In this document: piece by piece, positions 1 through 10,457 of the stretch
Numbering within the stretch: position 1 is the first letter of the stretch
How the letters are laid out: each line of letters opens with the position of its first letter
NCBI GenBank assembly: GCA_030535285.1
Contig: JAUMXX010000002.1
Coordinates: forward strand, 1 to 43,256
DNA: 43,256 nucleotides
From: a bacterium
GTDB lineage: Bacteria; Bacillota; Clostridia; Oscillospirales; Acutalibacteraceae
Reading direction: 5' to 3'
Notes under the pieces: model-generated
What the model was told of the DNA's origin: nothing
Database searches by the model: none
Seen by the model: only the letters and a program-made list of their open reading frames with translations
Made by a program: the position numbers and the translations under genes

Positions 1-3000
1 ATCACCGTCGCCACCTACATCTGTATACTGACCGTCAACAATACTGTCACGATAAGCATAACATCTGGCACCACCGGCACTATAACTCATGTCCCAACCC
101 GGACTTACAGGACTATCTTTAAACGAAGAACCATCAGCATTATGATAGTAGAAAGGATCATATAAGAATTCGTCGTTTAAAACGGTTAAATACCAAATTG
201 GATCATCTGTTTGCGGCCAGAGATAGACCGTCCAGTTACGTTCACGAAGATTTCCGTCATAAACAACATCACAGGCACCACTGAAGAAACCGCCGCACTG
301 ACCATTGTACCAATAATTATCAACAAAATAGATATTCTGACGCGGTCTTCTTATTGTTACTGTAAGGGTCGTTGTTTCGGGATCAACAGCCAACGGCCTG
401 TCAATCCTTATCCTATCACCCGGTAACAGCTCAACAACCTTACGTGTCTGACCGTCGCCCGGTCCGTACCTAACATATAACTGTCCATTCAAGAATTCTC
501 TTTCACTTACTTTTTGTACCTTGAATATTGTATTTAAACCGCTAGCATCCTTCATTGGAACCTGCTCCCCGGAAACAGGGTCGGTTTCATACGCAAACTT
601 CATTGTACCTGTATAAGCAGGGACCATATCAGCAACAAACAATTCACGGTTGTTGGTTGTGTTAGAAGTGAATTGACAGTCACCGTAATAGAATCCGTCA
701 CCCCACAAACCTGTAACACAATACAAGAAATCGGTGTTTTCGAACATTGAGGAATTCATACATCCCTCACTCCAGTTGATTTCATGTAAAGTTGTATTAT
801 TGAAATACCAATACTTAGACTGCTGACTTGCACGATCTAACATTATACCGCCATAACTATCATTGTATGAAGCGTAACGAACATCCTCAAACCTTACATT
901 TATTGCCTGATCGGCTACTAAAAAGCGTCCGCCGGCTTCAGCACGTACTAAACTCGTAAGGTAACCGGTGTTTTGATTGATAGGACTTCCGTTAATGTTA
1001 ATCTGTCCGCCGGTATAGTCAAATTCGAATCTTACATCTTCGAAATATAGGTTCTGCGCATCACTACCGACAAAATTAAGTGTAGTTTTTCTCCTCGAAC
1101 CGATAACAGAAATATCTTGCATGCCGGAATTTTTAGTGAAGTACAGCAAACTACTAGGCAAATCGCCAACCTGCCAGTAGGTAGGATTGAATATGATTTG
1201 TGTAGTTTCTTTTTCTTGACCCTTAAGAATAACATTTTCAGGGATTATTACCGGAGTCATCAATCTATAAATACCGGATGGGAGATAAACTGTTCCGCCA
1301 CCGTTTTCATGGGCAATATTACAAACACTTGATAATATCGGTGTGAAGTTCTGTGCGCCTTTACAGGTTGAACCATAATCAACAACATTATAAACCTTCG
1401 AAGCAAATGTACTTCTCAGATCGACATCAACCTTGAAATCAAACGGGATGGACCAGCAAGACGAATTACCATATCCACTGTAAACCCAAAGTTCATATTC
1501 GCCAACTGTAACGGTTTCAGGAATCGTAACATTGAATGAATATACTGATCTGACTTTTGTAATATCAATTCTTTCAGCAACAACATTACCCGACTTATCC
1601 TTTATGCAAACAGCAAGTTCTGTCTTTGCTCTTGCAAGATTTTGCTCGTCGGTAAGGCTTCTGTCATAGTCGGGGAACAAATTCTCACCGACAACAACCA
1701 GATTTCCGCCGGCAGTTGTAGTTTCACCATCATCACCTATTGTATACTCTACAAACGGCGCATTCAAATACAATGTGTTTGTAGTAGCAATCGGGTGTGT
1801 TGTTGTAACATCGTCATATGTTATCTTAACTGAATACATACCTTTAGCAAACGTCGGAGGAATTATAAACTTGACGCTTCTCTCGGTTGTTTGCAATATA
1901 TCTGCCTCAACTGCTTCGCTGTCATTCCAATACTCAGCAGTCGGGAGGATTGAAATATCATCAGAATCCAAAACACCTGCTGAACTATATGACTCACGAT
2001 CAGCGTAGCCATACTCAAGATTAGTTAAATCAACGGTGTTGGGAACCGGACAGATTTCAACCTTGTCTATATTATCACCAACATAATAACCATTAATCAA
2101 GGCAACATCACCGGGATTTAAGAAGGTGTTGCTTGTATAGAATACATGGGTCTCGCCTTTTTTGCGCTCATAATCAGGGTCTCGCTCTACATATAAGGCC
2201 TCATAATTATCATATATATAGTACTCTGAATTACTTACAACACATCCGTTAAGAACGTTAAGAGCATACGGTTTGCCCGTAGGAAGCGGCAGAGTTGACT
2301 TGACTCTATTGCCCTCAGCATCGGTAATTATTGTTACAACCGAATTCGTTTCATAATTAAAGGTTTGTTCGACATCAAGTGTTAAGATGACACCTTTCGG
2401 GAGAGTGTTGTAATAAAAGTAATGCACTTGAGAAGCATTGTAGTCATTTACAACGTTTCCTCTATATGGATATCCGTCATCGGCTGCAAATTCCCTGAAC
2501 GCCATATAAGTGAAGTTTCCGGAATCAGCGTAAGCACTAACAAACGCATAGTAATTCCAGTTATCGGTATTCATAGTCATAGTGAATTTACGAGAAACGA
2601 GCTTGTATCCATTTAATGCCATGTACTCATCTTTAACACCAAGCGCCGGGGTAATACCTTTAACTGCAAGTGCCATATTGTCAGGATCTTCAGCCGTAGG
2701 CATACTAATCCAGGCAGACTCTGTTCTGTAGGTATCACCAACATTTGCCCAGCGGCGTATACCGTTTTCAAAATCGTCTTTGAAAACATACGCCAGTTGA
2801 CCGCTTTCAGGGTCAATACGCTGTTCAACAGTAGCCGGATCTACAGGGTCGAAGGTTTGATCGGCACATTCCTGCGTTTCAAGTGCATCCTGCAACGGTT
2901 TAAGGAACGCCGGCATAAAGGGCAAATATCTCTTGGTCTTCTCATCATAAGAATTATAAGTATCTGCCACATCTTTTATTGCAGGTTCATCAAGCTTTGA

Positions 3001-5010
3001 AACGGTATTTTCATCCAGATATATAATATCGGGATATTTATCCATCAATTCCGAAACACGTCTGTGCTCGGGTGTATCTTTATATTTAAATGAGAAATCA
3101 TCGAAATAATAATCTCTGTTGATATCTCCTGCCCTGATAGCAAAATTCGTTGAAAGAGGATTTTTAAGACTAAGCTTTCCAAACGATTTAGAAACCGTAG
3201 GTAATCCAGTGGTAGCAAAGCCAACAAAAACACCGACATTATCATACATATTTTTAATAGCAAAGTGTACACCCTCATCAAGATAGGTGAGGTTAAAGGT
3301 ATACCATTTATTAATAGGTGTATCTAAAATGGTATTGGCCTCTTCTTCATAGTATATCGGTGAATATTGTACAGTACCTCCGCTACTTTCTTTACCATCA
3401 ACACAGGTTCTCGGTCTTGTAACAATACCAGTTCCGGCTGCACTAATCCTGAGCAAACTATAATTTTGATCATCAACATAATCATAGATAACGTCAAGCG
3501 ACTCGCTATTCTTAAGATAGGCCTTAAAGGTTACTTCATATAACTCATTATCCGCTTGAATATATGGAGACAACATAAATTTGGCACTTCCGTTATCAGA
3601 CCTAAACACAAGTATATCATTACTGTCATTTCCGTTACCCTTTACTGTGTTTGAGGAAACATACAAATTGTTCTTATTGTTTAGATTTACGGAATACAGC
3701 GGATCAATATGTGTTGGATTCTCAAAATCAAGATTTGTAACATCTGTACCGGAACTTGCAGCCGCCTTTAATAACTCCTCCAATTTAGCCTCGGCATCAA
3801 CAAGTTTCTGCAAATTGCTGATTTGATAACGTTCAATACCCGACAAACCATCAACAAACTTGCGGATGTACTCAAGTTTTTTTGCGTCATCAATTGTCAA
3901 CACATCTAAATCAGGGATTGCATCAATAATCATAGGATAACAAGCCGGTCCATACTCATAGAAAACAACATTGTCGACCATGGGCGAACCTGCAATTGTT
4001 CTTGAAGCGAACGCAACTTTACTGATCATATCAGAACTGGCCAACGCAAACTCAGCAGTAACAGTAGCAGAAGAAGCATTCAAACCACTGATTTTAAATA
4101 AATATACCTTATCGTATATATCATAGGTCATTTCAGTTGACAACCACTGACCCGACTTAAAGGAAACAGGATTGCCCAACACATCTACTAAAGATGTAAC
4201 ATTGCTTACATTCTGAATGAATTTTATAGGTGTTGTATCCTGATGCGTGCTGACAACCTTCTTCACGGTAGAACCGTCGATAAATATACCGGTCCAATTA
4301 TGGTCAGAAGTGTAATTAGTTACAAACAAACTCTCGGTTGTGGAATCCGAATTGTAATACCAATCCGCAGAAATATTGAATATTTCGGCATTTGAGCCTA
4401 AATAATCAGAGGTTACACTATTGATAAGATAGTGATCCTTAGTGTGATTAACATTCAGCTCTGCCTTTGTATTTGTAAAATTCTTTCTCATCGACAACGC
4501 ATGGTTTTTCAAATCAGGGGAAGGAGGTAAAATATCATCCTCTACTATACCCCAAAATCCATTTGCAGTAATATCGGTTGTGTTTTCTCTTTGACGTGTG
4601 TCCTGAGCCGTGGTTCTTTGCCCGGCCGCATTTGTATAGACAAGACGTGTTATCTTAGCCTCAACCTGCCAGGCCAACTCACCTTCAAAATTATCAACGA
4701 ATTTTGCGCCCGATTTAAGTTGGTTATAGACATCAATAAAAGCGTCTATTCTCGCATCGGTTGCGGAATTTCTTACAGTCTCGTCAACTGTAATATATTC
4801 ATTATAAATAATTTGAGCATCATTAAGGTCCTCGGCTATAAAAGGACCCGTTTTTAAAAAGTCTTCCATTTTTGTGACAGTTGATACTAATTCAGACGGC
4901 AATGTAGCAGCAAAAGCAGTCATGGGCAAAACGCACTCGATTACCGACACTGAAAGAATGGCAACTGTAAGCAAAACAGAAAGTACTCTTTTTATGCTAA
5001 TTTTTCGCAT
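1..5010 (-). CDS. Giant secreted protein with lectin-like modules and pectate-lyase-type beta-helix (C-terminus cut by window)
   Basis: The frame is open for 1670 codons from an ATG at 5010 to the window edge, so the C-terminus is missing. GGAGG lies at 5018-5022. Residues 1 to about 34 are a signal peptide (MRKISIKRVLSVLL then TAFA). Then come a helical FIVAR-like stretch (about 40-100), a concanavalin-type sandwich (about 107-350), another helical stretch, a second sandwich (about 425-643), more helices, and a third sandwich starting at DDFENG (about 738-938). Two Ig/IPT-like domains follow (about 950-1195), then from about 1203 a Pectate_lyase_3-type beta-helix (VYNVVDYG, GGGTVYLPSGIYRL). 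Such beta-helices are usually polysaccharide lyases or hydrolases. I cannot assign catalytic residues. It is the last visible gene of the surface/ABC operon and probably acts on or binds a glycan outside the cell. A sorting signal, anchor or dockerin may lie beyond the window. Confidence 0.9.
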   Translation of the reverse strand, partial: MRKISIKRVLSVLLTVAILSVSVIECVLPMTAFAATLPSELVSTVTKMEDFLKTGPFIAEDLNDAQIIYNEYITVDETVRNSATDARIDAFIDVYNQLKSGAKFVDNFEGELAWQVEAKITRLVYTNAAGQRTTAQDTRQRENTTDITANGFWGIVEDDILPPSPDLKNHALSMRKNFTNTKAELNVNHTKDHYLINSVTSDYLGSNAEIFNISADWYYNSDSTTESLFVTNYTSDHNWTGIFIDGSTVKKVVSTHQDTTPIKFIQNVSNVTSLVDVLGNPVSFKSGQWLSTEMTYDIYDKVYLFKISGLNASSATVTAEFALASSDMISKVAFASRTIAGSPMVDNVVFYEYGPACYPMIIDAIPDLDVLTIDDAKKLEYIRKFVDGLSGIERYQISNLQKLVDAEAKLEELLKAAASSGTDVTNLDFENPTHIDPLYSVNLNNKNNLYVSSNTVKGNGNDSNDILVFRSDNGSAKFMLSPYIQADNELYEVTFKAYLKNSESLDVIYDYVDDQNYSLLRISAAGTGIVTRPRTCVDGKESSGGTVQYSPIYYEEEANTILDTPINKWYTFNLTYLDEGVHFAIKNMYDNVGVFVGFATTGLPTVSKSFGKLSLKNPLSTNFAIRAGDINRDYYFDDFSFKYKDTPEHRRVSELMDKYPDIIYLDENTVSKLDEPAIKDVADTYNSYDEKTKRYLPFMPAFLKPLQDALETQECADQTFDPVDPATVEQRIDPESGQLAYVFKDDFENGIRRWANVGDTYRTESAWISMPTAEDPDNMALAVKGITPALGVKDEYMALNGYKLVSRKFTMTMNTDNWNYYAFVSAYADSGNFTYMAFREFAADDGYPYRGNVVNDYNASQVHYFYYNTLPKGVILTLDVEQTFNYETNSVVTIITDAEGNRVKSTLPLPTGKPYALNVLNGCVVSNSEYYIYDNYEALYVERDPDYERKKGETHVFYTSNTFLNPGDVALINGYYVGDNIDKVEICPVPNTVDLTNLEYGYADRESYSSAGVLDSDDISILPTAEYWNDSEAVEADILQTTERSVKFIIPPTFAKGMYSVKITYDDVTTTHPIATTNTLYLNAPFVEYTIGDDGETTTAGGNLVVVGENLFPDYDRSLTDEQNLARAKTELAVCIKDKSGNVVAERIDITKVRSVYSFNVTIPETVTVGEYELWVYSGYGNSSCWSIPFDFKVDVDLRSTFASKVYNVVDYGSTCKGAQNFTPILSSVCNIAHENGGGTVYLPSGIYRLMTPVIIPENVILKGQEKETTQIIFNPTYWQVGDLPSSLLYFTKNSGMQDISVIGSRRKTTLNFVGSDAQNLYFEDVRFEFDYTGGQININGSPINQNTGYLTSLVRAEAGGRFLVADQAINVRFEDVRYASYNDSYGGIMLDRASQQSKYWYFNNTTLHEINWSEGCMNSSMFENTDFLYCVTGLWGDGFYYGDCQFTSNTTNNRELFVADMVPAYTGTMKFAYETDPVSGEQVPMKDASGLNTIFKVQKVSEREFLNGQLYVRYGPGDGQTRKVVELLPGDRIRIDRPLAVDPETTTLTVTIRRPRQNIYFVDNYWYNGQCGGFFSGACDVVYDGNLRERNWTVYLWPQTDDPIWYLTVLNDEFLYDPFYYHNADGSSFKDSPVSPGWDMSYSAGGARCYAYRDSIVDGQYTDVGGDGD

Positions 5011-5083
5011 TGTTTAACCTCCAATCAGTTAAAGAAAATAAACATCACACTATAAATACATATAATAATATAGTTGTCATTGC

Positions 5084-6727
5084 TTAACCTGTTACTAAGC
5101 CGTCATAATATCTTCCCATATCAATCCAATCAACAATGTGTTGCGGAATGTTTTCATTCCAATTTCCACCGATATAGTTATCATAATCAAGTGTTCCATA
5201 ATCCGGATGGCTATGTGTGCCAAACGGATCTTTAACCGCTTTTACAATAATGTTATCAAGATATACTGAACTTTCAAAGGTTGCTATACCTATATTGCCT
5301 CGTCCGAGAACACGGGGATTAGTGCCAATTTTAACTGAAGAACCTATTTCAACAAAATTATGTCTTATCAGGTCTTTTTTATCATCAAAGGAAACCCTGA
5401 TTATATTATCAACAACCTTAACTGATAAAGTATGCCATTGTCCGTCAGCATAGTCATCAACAGTAACACTACCTAACTCATAGCCATTGGCAGTAATTCC
5501 ATTAGTAGCCTGGTTTTTATAATATAGTGCTAATTTGTTGCGGCCGCTTAAAACAGCAGAGTAATTTGAAATTCCGTATAATTCATTCTTCATATTTCTG
5601 ACCGCTAATTTAACAACCGCCTGAGAAGCATTGTCTGCAGCAGTGAACATAAAGTCCATACTTGCTATATAATCCGACATTTTCTCATTACCGGCATAAA
5701 AATTGTCTTCATCAAAGTCCATAAACCAGACCCTGTTACCGTATTCTATGCCCTCACGCTTTTCCTTAAGGGTAATAATATTTGCTTCATAAGGACCGTC
5801 CCAAATTGGATTGTTCTTTTCTTCTTTACCGGTTAGGATAGATCTATCAGTGAAAGATTCATAGAATAAAACATCATCTGTCATCGGCAATTCTTCTTCG
5901 AAGACAACATCCTTATCGGGATCTTCAACATTATCTCCCGGAGAATCGGGAACAACCGTACCATCAGCCGTTCCGAAACCGGAAAATGTCAATTCCTCAA
6001 AGCACATTGTAGATGTAACAGCTTTATTTCTTGAATAATTTGCGAAACCGGCGTAAAGCGGTCCATCTGATCTTATTTTAAGTTTCAGAGCCATTTCAAC
6101 CATTTTGCTGCTACCTTTAAGGAGATACGCGAAACCTATCTTCTGACCAACCTTTGTTATACGCAATCTAATAGGATACTTAACGTCAAATTCTACATAG
6201 GATGCAGTCGTCGCACCATCCTTAGAAGTTCTGTAAACTAACATAAGACGATTATCCGGTCTCACATGAAACATAACCTCAGGATCATTGGGTCCAAGTC
6301 CGGTTCTGATCATAAGGCCTGCACCTGCATCACTATGCAATTGATCTTTCGGATAATAATCTAGTATAGTTGCTTCCATAGTAAAATTATCATTATCTGT
6401 TCCCGCAACAGGAAACTCTTTATAAGCAAAAGTAACGTCATCGTTTGTATCCCAAACACAGAACGCGTTAGAAGAAAGCTCATACGTACCGTTATTAGCC
6501 GATGCATTTTTCAAGCTGCCTGAACAGTCGTATCCCGGCGTTCCGTAATTAACCTCGAGATTTGAGTTAATATTTACAAGGGTTAGGTCGGGATTGGTTT
6601 CATTAAATTCCGCAGCAGATACGGTAGTTGTTGGGAAGCAAAACAGCCCGACAATTAATGCCATAGTAAGTGCTGCACTGAGAACTTTGAATATATTTCT
6701 CTTTAACACCGCTGAATTCAACCTCAT
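5084..6727 (-). CDS. Secreted protein with two concanavalin-like beta-sandwich domains
   Basis: This encodes 547 residues with a signal peptide (hydrophobic segment about 13-38, ending VSAAE). Residues about 40-250 and 285-500 look like two lectin/LamG-type sandwiches: the first has GAGLMIRTG and LYAGFANYSRN, the second DDVLFYESF, DGQWHTLSVKV and VYLDNIIVKA. Between them is an acidic, proline-containing linker (DSPGDNVEDPDKDV). The last about 45 residues (from GTHSHPDYGTLDYDN) form a distinct tail rich in Asp, His and Trp that I do not recognise. It has no C-terminal membrane segment and no dockerin calcium loops. Its ATG overlaps the TGA of the cohesin gene (ATGA), so the two are translationally coupled, with GAGGTG as ribosome-binding site. 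A carbohydrate-binding role is inferred from the fold pattern and the neighbouring sugar transporter. No catalytic motif is seen. Confidence 0.85.
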   Translation of the reverse strand: MRLNSAVLKRNIFKVLSAALTMALIVGLFCFPTTTVSAAEFNETNPDLTLVNINSNLEVNYGTPGYDCSGSLKNASANNGTYELSSNAFCVWDTNDDVTFAYKEFPVAGTDNDNFTMEATILDYYPKDQLHSDAGAGLMIRTGLGPNDPEVMFHVRPDNRLMLVYRTSKDGATTASYVEFDVKYPIRLRITKVGQKIGFAYLLKGSSKMVEMALKLKIRSDGPLYAGFANYSRNKAVTSTMCFEELTFSGFGTADGTVVPDSPGDNVEDPDKDVVFEEELPMTDDVLFYESFTDRSILTGKEEKNNPIWDGPYEANIITLKEKREGIEYGNRVWFMDFDEDNFYAGNEKMSDYIASMDFMFTAADNASQAVVKLAVRNMKNELYGISNYSAVLSGRNKLALYYKNQATNGITANGYELGSVTVDDYADGQWHTLSVKVVDNIIRVSFDDKKDLIRHNFVEIGSSVKIGTNPRVLGRGNIGIATFESSVYLDNIIVKAVKDPFGTHSHPDYGTLDYDNYIGGNWNENIPQHIVDWIDMGRYYDGLVTG

Positions 6728-8739
6728 ACTAAAGGCACCTCACTTTCAAAAATAATCGGCTCAGCATTATTATCTCTATTATTCTTTTTAATCAAATAGA
6801 AATATGCCCACAGTAAAGAAGCAAGGCAAATCATTGATACACCTAAAATACCCATTAAAACATACGCGGTAATACCCATCTTACCTGTCATAACTTTAAC
6901 AAGGAAGTCACCTGTGTTAGCAGCAACAGTTTTAACAACCGTCTTTTCAACCGGATCAGACTGCTTGTAAACTGTTTTTGTAAGGGTAACCGTGTTAGTT
7001 ATTGTGGTAACCTCTCCACCTGCAGAATCATCAGATTCTGTGCTGTCAAATTCTAATGATTTCTCATACATCGCATTTACATTTTCAACCTGTTTTGCCA
7101 AAATCTCAAGCACATCTTCGTCTAAGAACTGAAGCACCTCGTACGCAATTGCTATCTCGGTTGCATCAGAAGCCGAAATTGTGTCTGGTGTCTGGCTTAA
7201 AATCCACTGGAATCTTGTAATGTACGCCCTTGCTTTATCTTCAGCAGGATTAGAATTATCTACGTTTTTATTTAATTGATAATAAAGTTCTAAAACACCA
7301 AGTTGTTCGTTATATTGGGAATACAAATCCGTAAACTGTTCAAAATTTATTATCAATGGATCAAGATCGCCTCTTGCAGATGTCAACCAATCACCCATAG
7401 CCAAAATATAAGGCAATTTATCACTGTTTGCAGGATCTGAATAATAGGTTAACGTTTCACCGTAACCTGCAAACCAATCTTCAAATTGTTTTTTAGCCAA
7501 AGCCTTAGTCAGTTCATTGATTTTTTCCTGAGTGCTATTAGCAAACCCCTGAGCATACTCCGAAAGTCCTTTTAATCCTTCAGTAGCTTTCTCAAGATAA
7601 ACAATAGCGTTTCCTTTTGCTCCTCCGGTAATAACTTCATTGACAGGATCACCGTTCTCGTCTTTACCAACATACTCATATTTATTTTCAGCTGACAATT
7701 GAGCAATTGTAGTAGGTGTTAGGTCGAAAACATACGGATACAACGCCTTATACTCATCAATTTCTTCCTGGGCAAATTTTGCTAAGAATTGATCAGCCAA
7801 ACCAGGATTTTGTTCCCGAATCGCATTAAAAAGTGAATCCACCTTTGATTTTTCGGTGTTCATTTGAACCCTTAAACCTGGATCAAGTTTATAAAACTCA
7901 ACATAAGCATCAACGATAGGCTCATACATATTTTCAGGGATTGAATCCGTTCCGAGTCCTAATGCTGCTGCATGTTTTGTTTTAAATTGGTTAATCTTTG
8001 CATCATTATCAGAACTTGGATTGTTAGCCTTTTCATAGGCCTCTTGGTATGCAGCTATTGCCAAAGTCAACACATTTGAATTAGTAACCATTTCCTTTTC
8101 GGTTGGACTTAATAAGGAATACGCGTCCATTGCAGCATTTATCTTTGCAAGACTCTCTTCGGTATATTCAACAGTGCCAATATTATTTATCAAAGCGATA
8201 ACATGATCGACAACAGAATTAGCGCCGATAACTATCGAACCCGATACATTTGCAACAGGCATCTTAAACTCCGTGCTTACTAGTTTACCCCCTACAACAG
8301 TAGAAGAATATGCTGTCTTAACTCTCATAGTAACAGTCTGTGTCGAGTTAGCACTTGCAGCAGGTAAAACATTAAATCTAAATGTTAAAATCTTATCACC
8401 TGCATTAAATGTTTGAGAGGTGGGCGAGGTCCAAATGATTTGGATTGTTCCACCGTTTTGTGTTGTAAAAATATCTTCTAATTTATCCGACTTCATTTCA
8501 ATTAATTTAAGACTCGTATCGGTGAAGCTTACCGACATCTCTAAGCCACTAATGTTCGGAATTTGACTTGAAGCGCAAAAATCAATTTCGTATGTTCCTC
8601 CCCTTTCAGCGTTTGAAACGCTTGTAGCGGAAAATGAAATGGTTTCACCGGCTGCCGAGACATTATAAGCCATCTGGCAACACAAAAGTGAAAATACCAT
8701 TATCACACAAAGAACACCACTTAGTATCCTTTTGCTCAT
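6724..8739 (-). CDS. Membrane-anchored cohesin-domain protein
   Basis: The chosen start is the ATG at 8739 (MSKRILSGVLCVIM), preceded by GGGGAG with 9-nt spacing. An in-frame ATG 39 bp upstream lacks a good site. It gives 671 residues. A signal peptide (1 to about 30) is followed by a cohesin-like domain (about 31-170) with the typical ISGLEMSVSFT, GDKILTFRFNV and VASP-like strands. A FIVAR-like helical module follows (IALINNIGTVEYTEE, about 177-240), then a long helical region to about 590. A Thr/Val-rich strand stretch (TITNTVTLTKTV) leads into one transmembrane helix (about 630-655) and a short tail. Cohesins classically bind dockerins, but none is visible here. Single-membrane anchoring rather than an LPXTG signal is odd for a scaffold. 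Its role is probably to display or tether a partner near the ABC importer. The domain call is from sequence pattern only. Confidence 0.8.
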   Translation of the reverse strand: MSKRILSGVLCVIMVFSLLCCQMAYNVSAAGETISFSATSVSNAERGGTYEIDFCASSQIPNISGLEMSVSFTDTSLKLIEMKSDKLEDIFTTQNGGTIQIIWTSPTSQTFNAGDKILTFRFNVLPAASANSTQTVTMRVKTAYSSTVVGGKLVSTEFKMPVANVSGSIVIGANSVVDHVIALINNIGTVEYTEESLAKINAAMDAYSLLSPTEKEMVTNSNVLTLAIAAYQEAYEKANNPSSDNDAKINQFKTKHAAALGLGTDSIPENMYEPIVDAYVEFYKLDPGLRVQMNTEKSKVDSLFNAIREQNPGLADQFLAKFAQEEIDEYKALYPYVFDLTPTTIAQLSAENKYEYVGKDENGDPVNEVITGGAKGNAIVYLEKATEGLKGLSEYAQGFANSTQEKINELTKALAKKQFEDWFAGYGETLTYYSDPANSDKLPYILAMGDWLTSARGDLDPLIINFEQFTDLYSQYNEQLGVLELYYQLNKNVDNSNPAEDKARAYITRFQWILSQTPDTISASDATEIAIAYEVLQFLDEDVLEILAKQVENVNAMYEKSLEFDSTESDDSAGGEVTTITNTVTLTKTVYKQSDPVEKTVVKTVAANTGDFLVKVMTGKMGITAYVLMGILGVSMICLASLLWAYFYLIKKNNRDNNAEPIIFESEVPLV

Positions 8740-8777
8740 ATACTCACACTCCCCTTTTTTATCATAAACCTGAAACA

Positions 8778-10406
8778 TTATGCCGCAGCATCTGAATTCG
8801 CAGCAATATACTCATCAACCTGCTTTTGAATGTTTTCCTTATATTCTGTCATTCCGGCAGTCTCACAATCCTTGATCATTTTCTCATAAGTTGTCTCAAA
8901 CTCTGCATCATTTTTAGTTGTCAACTTGCCGGCATTAGACCGTGCATTTTCAATGTTTGCGATAAGATCTCCTAATTTTGATGTATCAGGTCTGAATTTA
9001 TATAAAGGAGTTTTCCTTAATGTCGGTTTAACATTGAGCTGATAATTTAATGCATCTTCTACCTGCCCGGAAACAATATTGGGAGTGCGATATGTAAGAT
9101 AAACATTACCAACAACCCAATGGGGAATTCCATATATGCAGTTGCTATCAGCTTGTATAGTATAATCTACACCATATGCACAATCAGCATTTTCCTCAGT
9201 TCCGTCACCCAAGGTATAGTGATAGGTACCGTACTCTGCCGCATACTCGGAATCTTTTTCAAAACCATAAACTAAAAGATTCAAAAGATCATTTGCTTCT
9301 GTTCCGCGCTCAGAACGCAGCAAATCAATCAACTTGATTGCACGTCCGGGGTTATGAGAAGTAAACGGAATTGCAAGATATGTTGCCTCACTACCTATAG
9401 TCGATACACCATTATAACCCTGCTCTATTTTATCAAGATAAAGGGTGTATGATTCCGGCTCACCGTATTTATCCATATTAACCTTTATTCCACGCTCATC
9501 TGCCTGGATCCAGTTGTTAGTAAGGGTGAAATTAATCGGAGCCTTACGGGAACCGTTAATGTTGTTACCGGTTGTTACATAGTCAGCCTTGAGCCAACCT
9601 TTTTGATACCACGATTGGAGTAATTTCTGTACCATTTTTTCCTGAGGCAACTCATAATTGGCAATTACCTTAACATCATCGGTCCAAACGTCATACGACA
9701 AAAGGTCAGATACGCTTTCATATCCCCTGTTAACCAAAGCATAAAATACGGAAGTTTCAGGATTCCAGCCAACAGTATCAGTATCAACCAACTTTTTAGC
9801 GTGAAGCTCTGCCATATAACTATCTAATAAATCAATCATTTTCTGAGTTGTATGGTAGTTATTGTGGGCTTCACTTAAAAATGCATCGACATCAAAAGAG
9901 TCGTAACAAGAATAAGGAATTTCCAAACCTACCGACTGCTTTAACAACGGCTGTTGATTAGGAATTGCATATAATTCCCCGTCAACAGTTCCCGAATAAT
10001 ATGCATCAACCCACTCCTCGCGCTCGGCCTGAATATTAGGAGCATACATATCGATAAGTTTATTCAGTCCAAGATATGATCTGTTGGTTATAAGACTCTT
10101 CATATCAAAAGAATATCCGGTCCACGCAATATCAATCTGTTTTTTTGCTGCCATCCAGTTTGACCAGTTTTCTGCATTCAACTCAATAAAATCAACCGTT
10201 GTGTTTGGCAGAAGTTTTTGAAGATTCTTATTAAACTGCTTCCAAACGATCTCATCATCCTGGTGACCCAAGTGGGTTGTAGCCCAAACAAGTTCAACCT
10301 TTTTATCCGGATCGTCTTCCAAAGATGCCAACTTGGTTCCGCCACAAGCCGATACACTCAATGCTAAAACCAAAACCAGAACAAGTGCAAATAATCTTTT
10401 AACCAC
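8778..10406 (-). CDS. Extracellular sugar-type solute-binding lipoprotein (LipO/DUF3502-like)
   Basis: The protein has 542 residues from a GTG start (MVKRLFALVLVL) 8 nt after GGAGG. A TTG five codons upstream would sit on top of that site. The lipobox is ALSVSACGG, so Cys is lipidated and the protein is held on the outer face of the membrane. The body has the pattern of large family-1 binding proteins of complex-saccharide importers: ELVWATTHLGHQDDE near the N-terminus, IDIAWTGYSFDM, LYAIPNQQP, and a C-terminal part resembling DUF3502 (KPTLRKTPLYKFRPDTSK). It lies just downstream of two permease genes in the same operon, so it should deliver an oligosaccharide to them. Length fits the LplA/LipO group (about 500-560). 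The substrate cannot be read from the sequence. Confidence 0.9.
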   Translation of the reverse strand: MVKRLFALVLVLVLALSVSACGGTKLASLEDDPDKKVELVWATTHLGHQDDEIVWKQFNKNLQKLLPNTTVDFIELNAENWSNWMAAKKQIDIAWTGYSFDMKSLITNRSYLGLNKLIDMYAPNIQAEREEWVDAYYSGTVDGELYAIPNQQPLLKQSVGLEIPYSCYDSFDVDAFLSEAHNNYHTTQKMIDLLDSYMAELHAKKLVDTDTVGWNPETSVFYALVNRGYESVSDLLSYDVWTDDVKVIANYELPQEKMVQKLLQSWYQKGWLKADYVTTGNNINGSRKAPINFTLTNNWIQADERGIKVNMDKYGEPESYTLYLDKIEQGYNGVSTIGSEATYLAIPFTSHNPGRAIKLIDLLRSERGTEANDLLNLLVYGFEKDSEYAAEYGTYHYTLGDGTEENADCAYGVDYTIQADSNCIYGIPHWVVGNVYLTYRTPNIVSGQVEDALNYQLNVKPTLRKTPLYKFRPDTSKLGDLIANIENARSNAGKLTTKNDAEFETTYEKMIKDCETAGMTEYKENIQKQVDEYIAANSDAAA

Positions 10407-10457
10407 TGTGTTTACCTCCAAATTTGTCTTATATTAATCTGCTTTAAACAATATACA

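Noticed and set aside
211-4857. Several plus-strand frames of 60-88 codons in the first 5 kb
   Set aside because: All are antisense to the 1670-codon minus-strand frame with clear domains; none has a convincing ribosome-binding site or recognisable product.
8740-8778. Upstream ATG of the cohesin gene
   Set aside because: It lacks a ribosome-binding site, and the added residues (MFQVYDKKGECEY) would precede a normal signal peptide. The ATG at 8739 has GGGGAG at proper distance.
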